A stretch of DNA of 64,000 bases, taken from positions 3,410,001-3,474,000 of the forward strand of contig NZ_CP023315.3 of assembly GCF_002310375.3 (NCBI RefSeq). Direction: 5' to 3'. Shown here piece by piece: positions 43,181 through 51,975 of this stretch (within the stretch, counting starts at the first letter, position 1; each line of letters starts with the position of its first letter). The notes under the pieces are model-generated. The model did not search any database, was not told the origin of the DNA, and saw only the letters and a program-made list of their open reading frames with translations. This DNA comes from Caulobacter vibrioides. GTDB lineage: Bacteria > Pseudomonadota > Alphaproteobacteria > Caulobacterales > Caulobacteraceae. The position numbers and the translations under genes were made by a program.

Positions 43181-44181
43181 TACAGCCAGAGTCCTTCGGC
43201 CTCTGCCCCATCCCCCCAAAACCCCGGCGCCGGCGGCGTGATCCGCCCGCGCTCGACCCGCAGGCCGCCGGGGTGATCGACCGCCAGCCACCAGGGCCCG
43301 TCCAGGTCCGCGAAATCGCTGGCTCCGCCCAGGTGCAGCGCCGGCGCGACGCCCAGAGACGAGGCCACCATGCAGCCGGTCATCACCTGGAAGCCCAGGG
43401 CGCGGGCCGCCTTCAGCATGGCCACCGCCTCGGTCAGGCCGCCGGTCTTGTCGAGCTTGAGGTTCACCGCCGCATAGCGGCCGCGCAGAGCGGCCAGGTC
43501 GCCGCCGACATGGACGCTCTCATCGGCGCAGACCGTGAACGGCGGATCCCAACCCTCCAGCGCCTGGTCCTCGCCGGCGGGGAGTGGTTGTTCGACGAGG
43601 GCGATCGGCAGGTCGGCCAGCAGAGGCTTCAGGTCGTCGAGAATGTCGAAGGTCCAGCCTTCGTTGGGGTCGACGATGAAGCGGGACTGCGGCGCCGCAG
43701 CGGCCACGGCGCGCAGGCGGGCGGCGGGGTCCTCGGCCGACAGCTTGATCTTGATCAGCGGCGCATCGGCGACCGCGCGGGCGGCGGCGCCCATGGCCTC
43801 GGGGGTGTCGAGGCTGACGGTGACGGCGGTGACGAGGTCGCTGGGGATGGCAAGGCCCGTCGCCTCTGCGACGCTAACCCCCGTGCGCCCGGCGCGCAGG
43901 TCCCAAAGCGCTAGGTCGAGCGCATTGCGGGCCGCGCCCGGCGGCAAGGCGGCGCAGGCGGCTTCGACGTCCTCGGCCGCGAGCGCCGGCGCCAGCTGGG
44001 CCAGCACGCTCTCCACGGTCTCGCCGTAGCGGGCGTAGGGCACGCTCTCGCCGCGCCCGACATGGCCATCGACCCGCGCGACCACCTCGACCACCTCGGC
44101 GGCGGTCTTCACCCCGCGCGAGATGCGGAACGGGGCCTTCAGCGGATGCGAGACCGGGCGGACGGAAGCGGCGATCGACAT
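43180..44181 (-). CDS. Dipeptide epimerase (enolase superfamily, YcjG-like)
   Basis: A 333-residue enolase-superfamily enzyme of the L-Ala-D/L-Glu epimerase type. The catalytic barrel shows PLIKIKLSAED (KxK base, near residue 141), metal ligands in VDPNEGW, EQPLPAGED and CADESVH, and the second catalytic lysine in NLKLDKTGGL near 241. These match epimerases that recycle murein peptides. It lies 30 bp after a small membrane-protein gene on the same strand. Substrate specificity is inferred from family pattern only. Confidence 0.9.
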   Translation of the reverse strand: MSIAASVRPVSHPLKAPFRISRGVKTAAEVVEVVARVDGHVGRGESVPYARYGETVESVLAQLAPALAAEDVEAACAALPPGAARNALDLALWDLRAGRTGVSVAEATGLAIPSDLVTAVTVSLDTPEAMGAAARAVADAPLIKIKLSAEDPAARLRAVAAAAPQSRFIVDPNEGWTFDILDDLKPLLADLPIALVEQPLPAGEDQALEGWDPPFTVCADESVHVGGDLAALRGRYAAVNLKLDKTGGLTEAVAMLKAARALGFQVMTGCMVASSLGVAPALHLGGASDFADLDGPWWLAVDHPGGLRVERGRITPPAPGFWGDGAEAEGLWL

Positions 44182-44211
44182 GATCGCAGGGATGGCGCCG
44201 TTCGCCCGCGT

Positions 44212-44427
44212 CTACCAGCCCCAGTGGCGCGGGATCGGCGAGTCGGCGCGGCGCTCGGCCATCACCTTCAAGGCCAGCGGACGATCAACGACGAACAGGA
44301 CCAGCCAGACCAGCAGCACGCCGGCGTAATGGACGGCGCCCCACACACCGCCTGGGCGGCCCGGACGCACGAAACGGACGGACCGGCGCGGCGCGGCGAA
44401 CGGCTGGGTCATGGCGAAGTCGGTCAT
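44212..44427 (-). CDS. Small hypothetical membrane protein
   Basis: A 71-residue protein with a basic N-terminus (PRRSVRFVRPGRPGG) and one hydrophobic helix (VHYAGVLLVWLVLFVVD, about residues 32-48). No family is recognised. The ATG at 44427 follows GAGGGA and is preferred to the ATG at 44442. It lies just upstream of the epimerase gene and may share its transcript. Confidence 0.55.
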   Translation of the reverse strand: MTDFAMTQPFAAPRRSVRFVRPGRPGGVWGAVHYAGVLLVWLVLFVVDRPLALKVMAERRADSPIPRHWGW

Positions 44428-44542
44428 GTCGTCGTCCCTCATCTGATGCAGACGACCTTGGCTGGGCCATGCGCCAGAAACGGACGTATTGAACTTGCCG
44501 CGCTATGCCCGCATTTCAGCGATGTCGATTGAAGAGGACTCC

Positions 44543-44851
44543 ATGGCCAAGACCGTCAGCATCAACATTCCCCACCAGCTGGGCGCGGCCGAGGCCAAAC
44601 GGCGCCTGGAAGAGGGCCTGTCGCAACTGGCCGGCCAAATCCCCGGCGGCGACGCCTCGCGCTTTTCCCAGAGCTGGGCGGGCGATGTGCTGAACTTCTC
44701 GGCCGTGGCCATGGGCCAAACGATCACCGGCGTGGTGCAGGTGCTGGACGACCATGCGCGCCTGGACCTCTCCCTGCCCGGCCTGCTGGGCATGGCCGCC
44801 GGCAAGATCAAGGACGAGCTGAGCTGGCGCGGGCAACTCCTGCTGAAGTAA
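44543..44851 (+). CDS. Polyhydroxyalkanoate-system family protein
   Basis: A 102-residue protein that fits the PHA_gran_rgn family (PF09650 type): MAKTVSINIPHQLGAAEAKRR at the start, then FSAVAMGQTITGVVQVLDDH and LPGLLGMAAGKIKDEL near the end. Such proteins are linked to polyhydroxyalkanoate granules, though their role is not well established. The ATG at 44543 follows GAAGAGGA. It is convergent with the DUF983 gene. Granules would fit a host using the ethylmalonyl-CoA pathway, which draws on the same C4 acyl-CoA pool. Confidence 0.75.
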   Translation: MAKTVSINIPHQLGAAEAKRRLEEGLSQLAGQIPGGDASRFSQSWAGDVLNFSAVAMGQTITGVVQVLDDHARLDLSLPGLLGMAAGKIKDELSWRGQLLLK

Positions 44852-44856
44852 CCGCT

Positions 44857-45267
44857 CTAAAGCCGCCGCGAGTCGAAGTCGTGGCGGCCCAGGCTCTCGA
44901 AGCGGCCTTCCTCGGCCTTGTTGATGTACTGCGCGGCGACCAGCCAGCTCTTCACCGGGCGCAGGGTCGCCAGGCACCCCAGCAGGAAGGCCGGGAACAC
45001 CGTGACCAGATGCACCCACATGGGCGGGCGATGGACAACCTCGACCCAGGCGAAGACGGCGGTGACCAGGATGCCCACACCGCTCATGACAAAGAAGGCC
45101 GGGCCGTCGGCTGGATCGGCGAAGCCGTAGTCCAGGCCGCAGCGGTCGCAGGCGGGCGCCAGCTTCAGGAAGCCCCGGAACAGCTGGCCCTCGCCGCAGC
45201 GCGGGCAGCAGCACTTCAGGCCGGCCCGGATCGGGGTGGGAGCGTTGGGATAGCTGGCGTCGGCCAT
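44857..45267 (-). CDS. DUF983 family membrane protein
   Basis: A 136-residue protein with an N-terminal zinc-ribbon-like part, LKCCCPRCGEGQLFRGFLKL and CDRCGLDY, followed by two transmembrane helices (FFVMSGVGILVTAVFAWVEV and LVTVFPAFLLGCLATL). DUF983 proteins are common in alphaproteobacteria and their function is unknown, although genes of this family are sometimes found near cytochrome oxidase genes. It is divergent from the MocR regulator gene. Confidence 0.88.
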   Translation of the reverse strand: MADASYPNAPTPIRAGLKCCCPRCGEGQLFRGFLKLAPACDRCGLDYGFADPADGPAFFVMSGVGILVTAVFAWVEVVHRPPMWVHLVTVFPAFLLGCLATLRPVKSWLVAAQYINKAEEGRFESLGRHDFDSRRL

Positions 45268-45296
45268 GAAAAGCCCTTCCTACAATCGCGCGATTG

Positions 45297-45326
45297 ATCC
45301 ATACACTTCACATCTAATGTATGGAT
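45297..45326. promoter_or_regulatory. Candidate autoregulatory operator of the MocR gene
   Basis: The perfect 9-bp inverted repeat ATCCATACA (45297-45305) and TGTATGGAT (45318-45326), with a 12-bp spacer, lies just before the MocR start in the divergent region shared with DUF983. Confidence 0.6.
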
Positions 45327-45334
45327 ATGCCGTC

Positions 45335-46681
45335 ATGCCCGCAACTAAGGGATCGCCGAATCCGGCCGCCGCTTGGCTGCGGCGCGTGGAGGCGTTCGAT
45401 GGCCCGGCCTATCGCCGGATCGCCCTGGCGCTGGAGGCGGCGGTGGCCGAGGGCGAGCTGCAGGCCGGCGACCAGATCCCCGCCCAGCGCGAGATCGCCC
45501 GGTTGGTGGGCGTTGACTTCACCACGGTGACCCGCGCCTACGGCCTGGCCCGCGAGCGCGGCCTGGTCGAGGGGACGACCGGGCGCGGCACATTCATCCG
45601 CTCACGGACGGATGACGATGAGACGGGTCTCGTCGACCTTTCGATGAACCTGCCGCCGCAGCCCGAGGGCTTGAGTCTGGCGGGCCTCTTGCGGGAGACG
45701 ACCGGCGCGATCCTGGCGCGCACCGACCCAGCGACCTTGATGGCCTATCATCCCGGCGCGGGCTCGCTGGCCCAGCGGACGGCAGGCGCGGCGTGGCTGG
45801 CGCCGACCCTGGGCGCGGTCGATCCGGCGCGTGTGGTGGTCACGGGCGGCGCGCAGACCGCCCTGACCGCCCTGATCGATCACCTGACGAGGCCGGGCGA
45901 TACGATCCTGGTCGAGGCCTTGGCCTATCCGGGCCTGCTGGCGACAGCGCGGCGGCGAGGACTGACCCTCATCTCCTGCCACATGGACGAAGAGGGCCTG
46001 GAGCCGGAAGCGTTGGCGCGTCTGCTGACCACGCAGGGTCCGCGCCTGATCTGCTGCACCCCGACCTTCCAGAACCCTACGGCCGCCACCATGGGCCCGG
46101 CCCGCCGCGCCGCGATTGTCGAACAGGCGCGCGCCGCTGGCGTCCCCATTGTCGAGGACGACGCCTACGGCCTCTTGCCCGCCGCGCCCCTGCCCGCTTT
46201 GGCGGCGCTGTGGCCCGAGGGGGTGTTCCATGTGGCGACCACCGCCAAGACGCTCTCGCCAGGCCTCCGGCTGGCCTATGTGGTGACGCCGCCGGGGCGG
46301 GCCGAGGGCGTGGCGGCGACGCTGCACGCCATCGCCCAGATGCCCGCACCGTTGATGGCGGCCGTCGTCACCGCCTGGATCCGCGAGGGCGTGGCGGCCA
46401 AGCTGCTGGCGGGGGTGCGCGTCGAGGCCGCGGCGCGCCGGACGCTGGCGGCGGAGCTTCTGCCAAGTGCGGTCGGCGGCGCCGAAAGCCTGCACGTCTG
46501 GCTGCCAGGCGCGGTGGCGACCCCGACAGCGCGCGAGCGCGGCCTGGCCCTGGTCGGGGCCGAGACCTTCAGGGCGCCCGGCGCCGTCGGCGAGGGCCTG
46601 CGGATCTCGCTGGGCGCGGCGGGCAAGCGAACCGCGCTGGCGCGAGGGCTCCGTGAGCTGGCCGCGCTGAGCCGTTCTTAA
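45335..46681 (+). CDS. MocR-family regulator (GntR HTH fused to aminotransferase fold)
   Basis: A 448-residue protein. The N-terminal GntR winged helix covers about residues 18-85 (LQAGDQIPAQREIARLVGVD and TVTRAYGLARERGLVEGTTGRGTF). The aminotransferase class I-like domain follows with AGSLAQRTAGAAWL, VVTGGAQTALTALI, CTPTFQNPT and the PLP lysine in TTAKTLSPGLRLAY. MocR proteins use PLP or amino-ligand binding to control amino-acid or vitamin B6 genes. The start at 45335 keeps the operator dyad upstream; 45317 is an in-frame alternative that would overlap it. The target is unknown. Confidence 0.88.
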   Translation: MPATKGSPNPAAAWLRRVEAFDGPAYRRIALALEAAVAEGELQAGDQIPAQREIARLVGVDFTTVTRAYGLARERGLVEGTTGRGTFIRSRTDDDETGLVDLSMNLPPQPEGLSLAGLLRETTGAILARTDPATLMAYHPGAGSLAQRTAGAAWLAPTLGAVDPARVVVTGGAQTALTALIDHLTRPGDTILVEALAYPGLLATARRRGLTLISCHMDEEGLEPEALARLLTTQGPRLICCTPTFQNPTAATMGPARRAAIVEQARAAGVPIVEDDAYGLLPAAPLPALAALWPEGVFHVATTAKTLSPGLRLAYVVTPPGRAEGVAATLHAIAQMPAPLMAAVVTAWIREGVAAKLLAGVRVEAAARRTLAAELLPSAVGGAESLHVWLPGAVATPTARERGLALVGAETFRAPGAVGEGLRISLGAAGKRTALARGLRELAALSRS

Positions 46682-46878
46682 AAGCCGTCGTCGTCCTCGG
46701 CCTCGGCCCCGTCCGCCTCGCCGCCCATGGCGTTCTCGAGGCTGTCGATGATGTCGTCCATCTGGTCGGGCGTGATCGAGACGTAGAGCGACTCGCCGCC
46801 GATGGCCGAGACCAGCAGGCGATAGCCGTCCTCGGTCTCCTGCAGGCTGAACGATTGAAGCGGCAGGAGCTTGGCCAT
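46678..46878 (-). CDS. Small acidic hypothetical protein
   Basis: A 66-residue cytoplasmic protein: MAKLLPLQSFSLQETEDGYR, then GGESLYVSITPDQMDDIIDS, ending in a run of Glu and Asp residues (EADGAEAEDDDGF). It starts after AAGGA. No family is recognised. It is convergent with the MocR gene, overlapping its stop by 4 bases, and lies 50 bp downstream of the TetR gene on the same strand. Confidence 0.65.
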   Translation of the reverse strand: MAKLLPLQSFSLQETEDGYRLLVSAIGGESLYVSITPDQMDDIIDSLENAMGGEADGAEAEDDDGF

Positions 46879-46928
46879 GGGGGATCCTTCCCGAAAGAGC
46901 GAGGCGCTCATCTAGGGAAACACAGGCC

Positions 46929-47561
46929 TTACTTCAACGCGCCTTTGCGCAGCATCGCCACGTGGGTGGCGATCAGTTGCTCGCGATCCACCCAGGGAAA
47001 CTCCGGGCGCGCGATCAGCAGCGACACCAGGCCGTGCAGGCCCGCCCAGAGCGACTGGGCGGCGGCTTCGGGGTCGTCGGAGACGGTCTCGCCGCGCGCG
47101 TGGAACTCCACCACCATCTGGGCGAAGACCGCGAAGACCTCCTTGCCGGCGATCATCGGACGCCCGCCGGTCTTCTCCAGGAACGAACCGTCGACGCTCT
47201 TTTCCAGCATGAAGGCCACGCGATAGGCGTCGGGGTGATCCAGGCCAAAGTCGATATAGACCCGCAGACAACGCTCGAAATTCTCGGCGGTGGGCGTGTA
47301 GTCGACGCGCGCCTCTTCCATGCGCTCACCCAGGATGGCGAAGGCCCGCACGCAGAGCTCGGCGGCGATGTCGTCCTTGGTGGCGAAATAGGCGTAGAGC
47401 GCGGGTTGCGAGATTCCCGCGATCTCGGCGATCTGCCGGGTCGAGACCGCCTGCACGCCCTTCTGGCTGAACAGGGTCAGGGCGGCGTCGAGGATTTCCT
47501 CGCGACGCTCACCCCCATGGCCCTTGGGCTTTCGGGGCGAACGGGTCTTGGGTGACTTCAT
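46929..47561 (-). CDS. TetR/AcrR-family repressor of the RND efflux genes
   Basis: A 210-residue regulator. The HTH is ILDAALTLFSQKGVQAVSTRQIAEIAGISQPALYAYFATKDD (about residues 23-64), matching the TetR pattern. The rest is the helical ligand and dimer domain. The basic N-terminal tail (KSPKTRSPRKPKGHGGERR) may add DNA contacts. It is divergent from the membrane fusion protein gene, with a palindrome in the promoter, so it probably represses the pump until an inducer binds. Confidence 0.92.
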   Translation of the reverse strand: MKSPKTRSPRKPKGHGGERREEILDAALTLFSQKGVQAVSTRQIAEIAGISQPALYAYFATKDDIAAELCVRAFAILGERMEEARVDYTPTAENFERCLRVYIDFGLDHPDAYRVAFMLEKSVDGSFLEKTGGRPMIAGKEVFAVFAQMVVEFHARGETVSDDPEAAAQSLWAGLHGLVSLLIARPEFPWVDREQLIATHVAMLRKGALK

Positions 47562-47590
47562 TGAAAAGTCCTAGGCTTCGTCACGCCAGC

Positions 47591-47622
47591 TTGACAATAC
47601 GCTGTTATCAATCACTGATAAC
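47591..47622 (+). promoter_or_regulatory. Promoter with TetR operator for the RND efflux operon
   Basis: TTGACA (47591-47596) looks like a -35 box. The inverted repeat GTTATCA (47604-47610) and TGATAAC (47616-47622) with a 5-bp centre lies where it would cover the -10 region. A second partial site, TTATCGCTGATTAA, follows. Confidence 0.6.
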
Positions 47623-47649
47623 TTATCGCTGATTAATTTGGAACAGCTT

Positions 47650-48714
47650 ATGTGGCGGACCCCGCTCCCTCCCCTGGCGGCCCTCCTCCTGGCGGCGACG
47701 TTGAGCGCCTGTGGCGGCAAGACCGAACCCGATGCGCCGGCCCCGCCGACGCCGGTCGAGGCCGCTCGCGTCGCCGCCCCTGACGCCGCCGGCTCGGTGA
47801 CCGGCGCGGGCGCGCTGGAACGCCGCCGCGAGATGGCGCTGTCGTTCCGGATTCCCGGCGTATTGACCACGATGAAGGTCGAGGCTGGCGACAGCGTCCG
47901 GGCGGGACAGCTGATCGCCGCCATCGACCCCGCCGGCGTCGACGCGCGCCAGCAGCAGACCCAGGCCGACCTTGAGCGCGTGCGCCGCGACCTCGAACGC
48001 GACAAGGTGCTGTTCGAAAAGGGCTATGTCAGCCGCCAGCGTATCGATGACCGGACAAGCACGCTGAAGTCGGCCCAGGCCGCCTATGACGCCGCCCGCT
48101 TCGACAGACGCTGGGCCAATCTGGTTTCGCCGGTCTCCGGCGTCGTGCTGGAGCGCCGCGCCCAGGCGGGCGAGGTGGTTGGCGCGGGCCAGATGGTGGC
48201 GCGGGTCGCCGACCTGACCAGCCCGCTCGTCCTGCGCCTGCCGCTGGCCGCGCGCGATGCGGCCCGCATCCGGGTCGGCGATCCCGCCACGGTCAAGGTC
48301 GATGAGATCGGCGAGACCGCCCTGAACGGACGCGTGACCCGGGTCGGCGAAGCGGCCGACACCCGCACGGGCGCGATCCTGGTCGAGATCGAGCTTTCCG
48401 CGCCACCCTCGACCTTGCGCAGCGGTCAGGTCGCCCACGCTACGCTCAATGTCCGCGCCGCCCCCGGCGTCACCACCACCTACGCCCGCATCCCCGCCGA
48501 AGCGGTGCTGGAGGCCAATGGCCAGCGCGCCTTCGTCTTCCGCGTCGACGGCGGCAAGGCGCGGCGCACAGCCGTCGGCTTTGGCGGCTTCGACGGCGAC
48601 CACGCCCTGGTCTCGGGTCTGCCGAACGGCGCTCAGGTCATCACCGCCGGCGCGGGCTTCGTCTCAGACGGCGAGGCGGTGGCCGTGGTCGATCCCACCC
48701 AGCTGGGACGCTAG
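47650..48714 (+). CDS. RND efflux periplasmic adaptor (membrane fusion lipoprotein)
   Basis: A 354-residue adaptor of the HlyD/AcrA type. The signal ends in a lipobox (LSACGG, Cys about 22), so it is lipid-anchored. The biotinyl-lipoyl halves are SFRIPGVLTTMKVEAGDSVRAGQ near residue 64 and LVSPVSGVVLERRAQAGEVV near 157, with a short coiled hairpin between (VDARQQQTQADLERVRRDLE). The beta-barrel and C-terminal domains follow. It is 3 bp upstream of the pump gene. No outer-membrane factor gene is adjacent, so the complex must borrow one. Confidence 0.92.
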   Translation: MWRTPLPPLAALLLAATLSACGGKTEPDAPAPPTPVEAARVAAPDAAGSVTGAGALERRREMALSFRIPGVLTTMKVEAGDSVRAGQLIAAIDPAGVDARQQQTQADLERVRRDLERDKVLFEKGYVSRQRIDDRTSTLKSAQAAYDAARFDRRWANLVSPVSGVVLERRAQAGEVVGAGQMVARVADLTSPLVLRLPLAARDAARIRVGDPATVKVDEIGETALNGRVTRVGEAADTRTGAILVEIELSAPPSTLRSGQVAHATLNVRAAPGVTTTYARIPAEAVLEANGQRAFVFRVDGGKARRTAVGFGGFDGDHALVSGLPNGAQVITAGAGFVSDGEAVAVVDPTQLGR

Positions 48715-48717
48715 GCC

Positions 48718-51700
48718 GTGAAGTTCGACCTCTCGACCTTCGCGGTCCGCCGCTGGCAGTTCACGCTGGTGGCCTTTGGCCTGCTGGTGATGCTGGGCTT
48801 CAACGCCTTCACCAGCATTCCGCGCTCGGAAGATCCGCACTTCCCGATCCCGATCGTCATCGTCCGCGCGGTGCTGCCCGGCGCCGAGCCCTCGGAGATG
48901 GAGCAACTGGTCGTCGATCCGATCGAGGACGCGGTCGATGGTCTCGACAACATCGAAAAGGTCGAGTCGGTCAGCCTGGACGGCGCGGCCGTCGTCTCGG
49001 TGCACTTCACCTGGGACGTCGATCCTGAGCGCAAATACGACCAGGTCGTGCGCGAGGTGAACGCGATCCGGGGCAATCTGCCTGCGGGTCTGGCCCGCCT
49101 CGACATCCAGCGCGCCCGCACCACCGAGGTGTCGGTCGTGCAGGTGGCCTTGACCAGCGAGACCCTGCCGATGCGGCGCCTGGAAAAGGTCGCCGACCGT
49201 CTACGCGAACGGCTGGACCGCGTGCCCGGCGTGCGCGAGGCCCAATACTGGGGCGCGCCGCCGTCGGACGTGCAGGTCACGCTGGATTTGGCCCGGCTGT
49301 CGGCCCTGAAACTGCCCGCCACCGCCGTGACCGACGCCCTGCGCGCGGCCGGCGCGGAAGCGCCGATTGGCGCGGTTCAAGCCGGAGAGCGGCGCTTCAA
49401 CGTCAAGTCCGGCGGCGCTTTCCGCGACCTGAAGACCATTGGCGACACGCCGGTGCGCTCGATCGGCGGCAAGGTGGTGCGCGTCTCCGACGTGGCCACC
49501 ATCGGCTGGGCTCAGCAGGAGCCGACCCATGTCACCCGTTTCAACGGCAAGCGGGCCGTCTTCGTCACCGTCAAGCAGAAGGACGGCCAGGACGTCGCCA
49601 AGATCACCCAGGAGGTGCGCAAGGTCCTCGACGAGTACGAGCGCGCCCTGCCCGCCGGGGTGAAGCTGGAGCGCGCCTTCTTCCAGGCCGAGAACGTCAA
49701 GCATCGCCTGCAGAACCTGTTCCGCGACTTTGGCATCGCGCTCGTCTTGGTTCTGATCACCCTGCTGCCGCTGGGCCCCCGCGCCGGCGTGGTGGTGATG
49801 GTGTCGATCCCGCTCAGCCTGCTGATCGGCCTGTCGCTGCTGCAGGCGTTCGGCTTCACCCTGAACCAGTTGTCGATCGCCGGGTTCGTGCTGTCCCTGG
49901 GCCTGCTGGTCGACGACAGTATCGTCATCACCGAGAACATCGCCCGGCGTATCCGCGAGGGCGAGGAACGCACCGAGGCGGCCGTCAACGGCGCGCGCCA
50001 GATCGGTCTGGCGGTTGTGGGCTGCACAGCGACCCTGATGCTGGCCTTCCTGCCGCTGATGGCCCTGCCCGCCGGCTCGGGCGCCTATATCAAGTCGCTG
50101 CCGGTGACGGTGCTGTGCACGGTGGGCGCTTCGCTGCTGGTGTCGCTGACCATCATTCCGTTCCTGGCCAGCCGGATCCTCGACAAGCATTCCGATCCCG
50201 AGGGCAACGCTCTGCTCAGGGCGGTGAACGGCGGCATCCAACGCTTCTACCGCCCCGTCCTGCACGCCTCGCTGGCCCGCCCCTGGCTGGCCCTGGCCCT
50301 GATGCTGGCCCTGTGCGCCACCACCGTGCCGCTGGTGAAGGTGATCGGCAGCTCGCTGTTCCCGCCGGCCGAGACGCCCCAGTTCCTGATCCGCATCGAG
50401 ACCCCGGACGGCGCCTCCTTGGCCCGCACCGACCAGGCGCTGCGCTTCGTCGACGCGCGTCTGGCCAAGGAGCCCGATATCCTCTGGCGCGCCAGCAATC
50501 TGGGCCGAGGCAATCCGCAGATCTTCTACAACAAGAGCCAGCGTGAGAGCTCCAACAGCTTCGCCGAGGTCTATGCCAGCCTTGAAGCCTGGAAGCCCGG
50601 CAAGAGCGAAAAGGTGCTGGACGCCCTGCGCGCCGACTTCGCCAAGTACCCCGGCGCGCGGATCACCGTGGTGGCCTTCGAAAACGGCCCGCCGATCGAC
50701 GCGCCGATCGCCATCCGCATCACCGGCCAGAACCTCGACGTGCTCAAGGCCTTGGCCGCGCGGACCGAGGCGGTGCTGAAGGACACGCCCGGCGCACGCG
50801 ACGTCAGCAATCCGATGCGCCTGGACCGCACGGACCTTGACCTGGGCGTCGACGAGGCCAAGGCCGCCGCCCTGGGCGTGCCGGCCGGCGCGGCCCGCCG
50901 CGTCACCCGCCTGGCGCTGTCGGGCGAAGAGGCCGCGCGCTTCCGCGATCCGGACGGCGACGACTACGCCGTGCGGGTGCGCCTGCCCACCGCGCAAGTG
51001 GACGGGGCGACGCGCAATCCGCTGTCGGCCCTGAACGGCGTCTATGTGCCCACCGCCGAGGGCGAGGCCGCGCCGCTGGGCGCGATCGCCACCCCAACCC
51101 TGCGCTCCAGCCCCGCCCGCATCGACCGCTTCGACCGCGAGCGGACGGTGACGGTGACCAGCTATGTCGCGACCGGCTACCTGACGGCCAAGGTCACCCA
51201 GGACGTCGTTCAGCGCCTGGAGAAAGAGGTCCCCATGCCGCCGGGCTATGGCCTGTCGCTGGGCGGCCAGGCCGAGGCCGCATCGGAAAGCTTCGCCGGG
51301 TTGGGCGCGGCGGTGCTGGTGGCGGTGTTCGGCATCCTGGCCGTGCTGGTCCTGGAGTTCCAGAAGTTCAAGACCGCCCTGGTGGTCGCCGGCATCATCC
51401 CGTTCGGCGTGTTCGGCGCGGTGCTGGCCCTGGCCCTGACCGGCAACTCGCTGTCGTTCACCGCGACGATCGGCGTGATCGCGCTCATCGGCATTGAGAT
51501 CAAGAACTCGATCCTGCTGGTCGATTTCACCGAGCAGCTGCGGCGCGAGGGCATGAACCTGCACGACGCCATCGAAAAGGCCGGCGAGGTCCGCTTCCTG
51601 CCGGTGCTGCTGACCAGCGTCACGGCCATCGGCGGCCTGTTGCCCCTGGCCCTGGAACGCTCGGGCCTCTACTCGCCACTGGCCATCGCGATCATCGGCG

Positions 51701-51786
51701 GCCTGATCACCAGCACCCTGCTGAGCCGCGTGGCGACGCCGGTGATGTACTGGCTGACGGCGCGCGGGAAGGCGGAGGCGGTCTAG
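48718..51786 (+). CDS. RND-family multidrug efflux transporter
   Basis: A 1022-residue inner-membrane pump with the twelve-helix RND layout and two large periplasmic loops. The start MKFDLSTFAVRRWQFTLVAF uses GTG. SIPRSEDPHFPIPIVIVRAV near residue 33 and VDDSIVITENIARRIREGEE near 399, with the proton-relay Asp pair, are family motifs; the second half has IGIEIKNSILLVDFTEQL near 926. It works with the upstream adaptor, using the proton gradient to export hydrophobic compounds. It belongs to the HAE branch by motif; substrates are unknown. Expression is probably set by the divergent TetR. Confidence 0.94.
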   Translation: MKFDLSTFAVRRWQFTLVAFGLLVMLGFNAFTSIPRSEDPHFPIPIVIVRAVLPGAEPSEMEQLVVDPIEDAVDGLDNIEKVESVSLDGAAVVSVHFTWDVDPERKYDQVVREVNAIRGNLPAGLARLDIQRARTTEVSVVQVALTSETLPMRRLEKVADRLRERLDRVPGVREAQYWGAPPSDVQVTLDLARLSALKLPATAVTDALRAAGAEAPIGAVQAGERRFNVKSGGAFRDLKTIGDTPVRSIGGKVVRVSDVATIGWAQQEPTHVTRFNGKRAVFVTVKQKDGQDVAKITQEVRKVLDEYERALPAGVKLERAFFQAENVKHRLQNLFRDFGIALVLVLITLLPLGPRAGVVVMVSIPLSLLIGLSLLQAFGFTLNQLSIAGFVLSLGLLVDDSIVITENIARRIREGEERTEAAVNGARQIGLAVVGCTATLMLAFLPLMALPAGSGAYIKSLPVTVLCTVGASLLVSLTIIPFLASRILDKHSDPEGNALLRAVNGGIQRFYRPVLHASLARPWLALALMLALCATTVPLVKVIGSSLFPPAETPQFLIRIETPDGASLARTDQALRFVDARLAKEPDILWRASNLGRGNPQIFYNKSQRESSNSFAEVYASLEAWKPGKSEKVLDALRADFAKYPGARITVVAFENGPPIDAPIAIRITGQNLDVLKALAARTEAVLKDTPGARDVSNPMRLDRTDLDLGVDEAKAAALGVPAGAARRVTRLALSGEEAARFRDPDGDDYAVRVRLPTAQVDGATRNPLSALNGVYVPTAEGEAAPLGAIATPTLRSSPARIDRFDRERTVTVTSYVATGYLTAKVTQDVVQRLEKEVPMPPGYGLSLGGQAEAASESFAGLGAAVLVAVFGILAVLVLEFQKFKTALVVAGIIPFGVFGAVLALALTGNSLSFTATIGVIALIGIEIKNSILLVDFTEQLRREGMNLHDAIEKAGEVRFLPVLLTSVTAIGGLLPLALERSGLYSPLAIAIIGGLITSTLLSRVATPVMYWLTARGKAEAV

Positions 51787-51791
51787 CGAAA

Positions 51792-51907
51792 ATCCTCCCC
51801 CTAGCGGGGGAGGTGTCGGCTCGAAGAGACGACGGAGGGGGAAGAGGCAAGGTCAGCAGAACTTCCCCCTCCGGCCTTCGGCCACCTCCCCCGCTAGGGG
51901 GAGGATT
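51792..51907. repeat. Palindromic intergenic repeat, family B
   Basis: ATCCTCCCCCTAGCGGGGGA (left) and TCCCCCGCTAGGGGGAGGAT (right) are exact complements. Internal segments GACGGAGGGGGAAGAGGCAA and ACTTCCCCCTCCGG are shared with the 63211 and 40665 copies. Confidence 0.85.
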
Positions 51908-51975
51908 TGGGCTGCCCCCTTGCCTATTATACGATCGTACAGCAACACTCTCCTCATCCTCGGGGAGAGCACATC

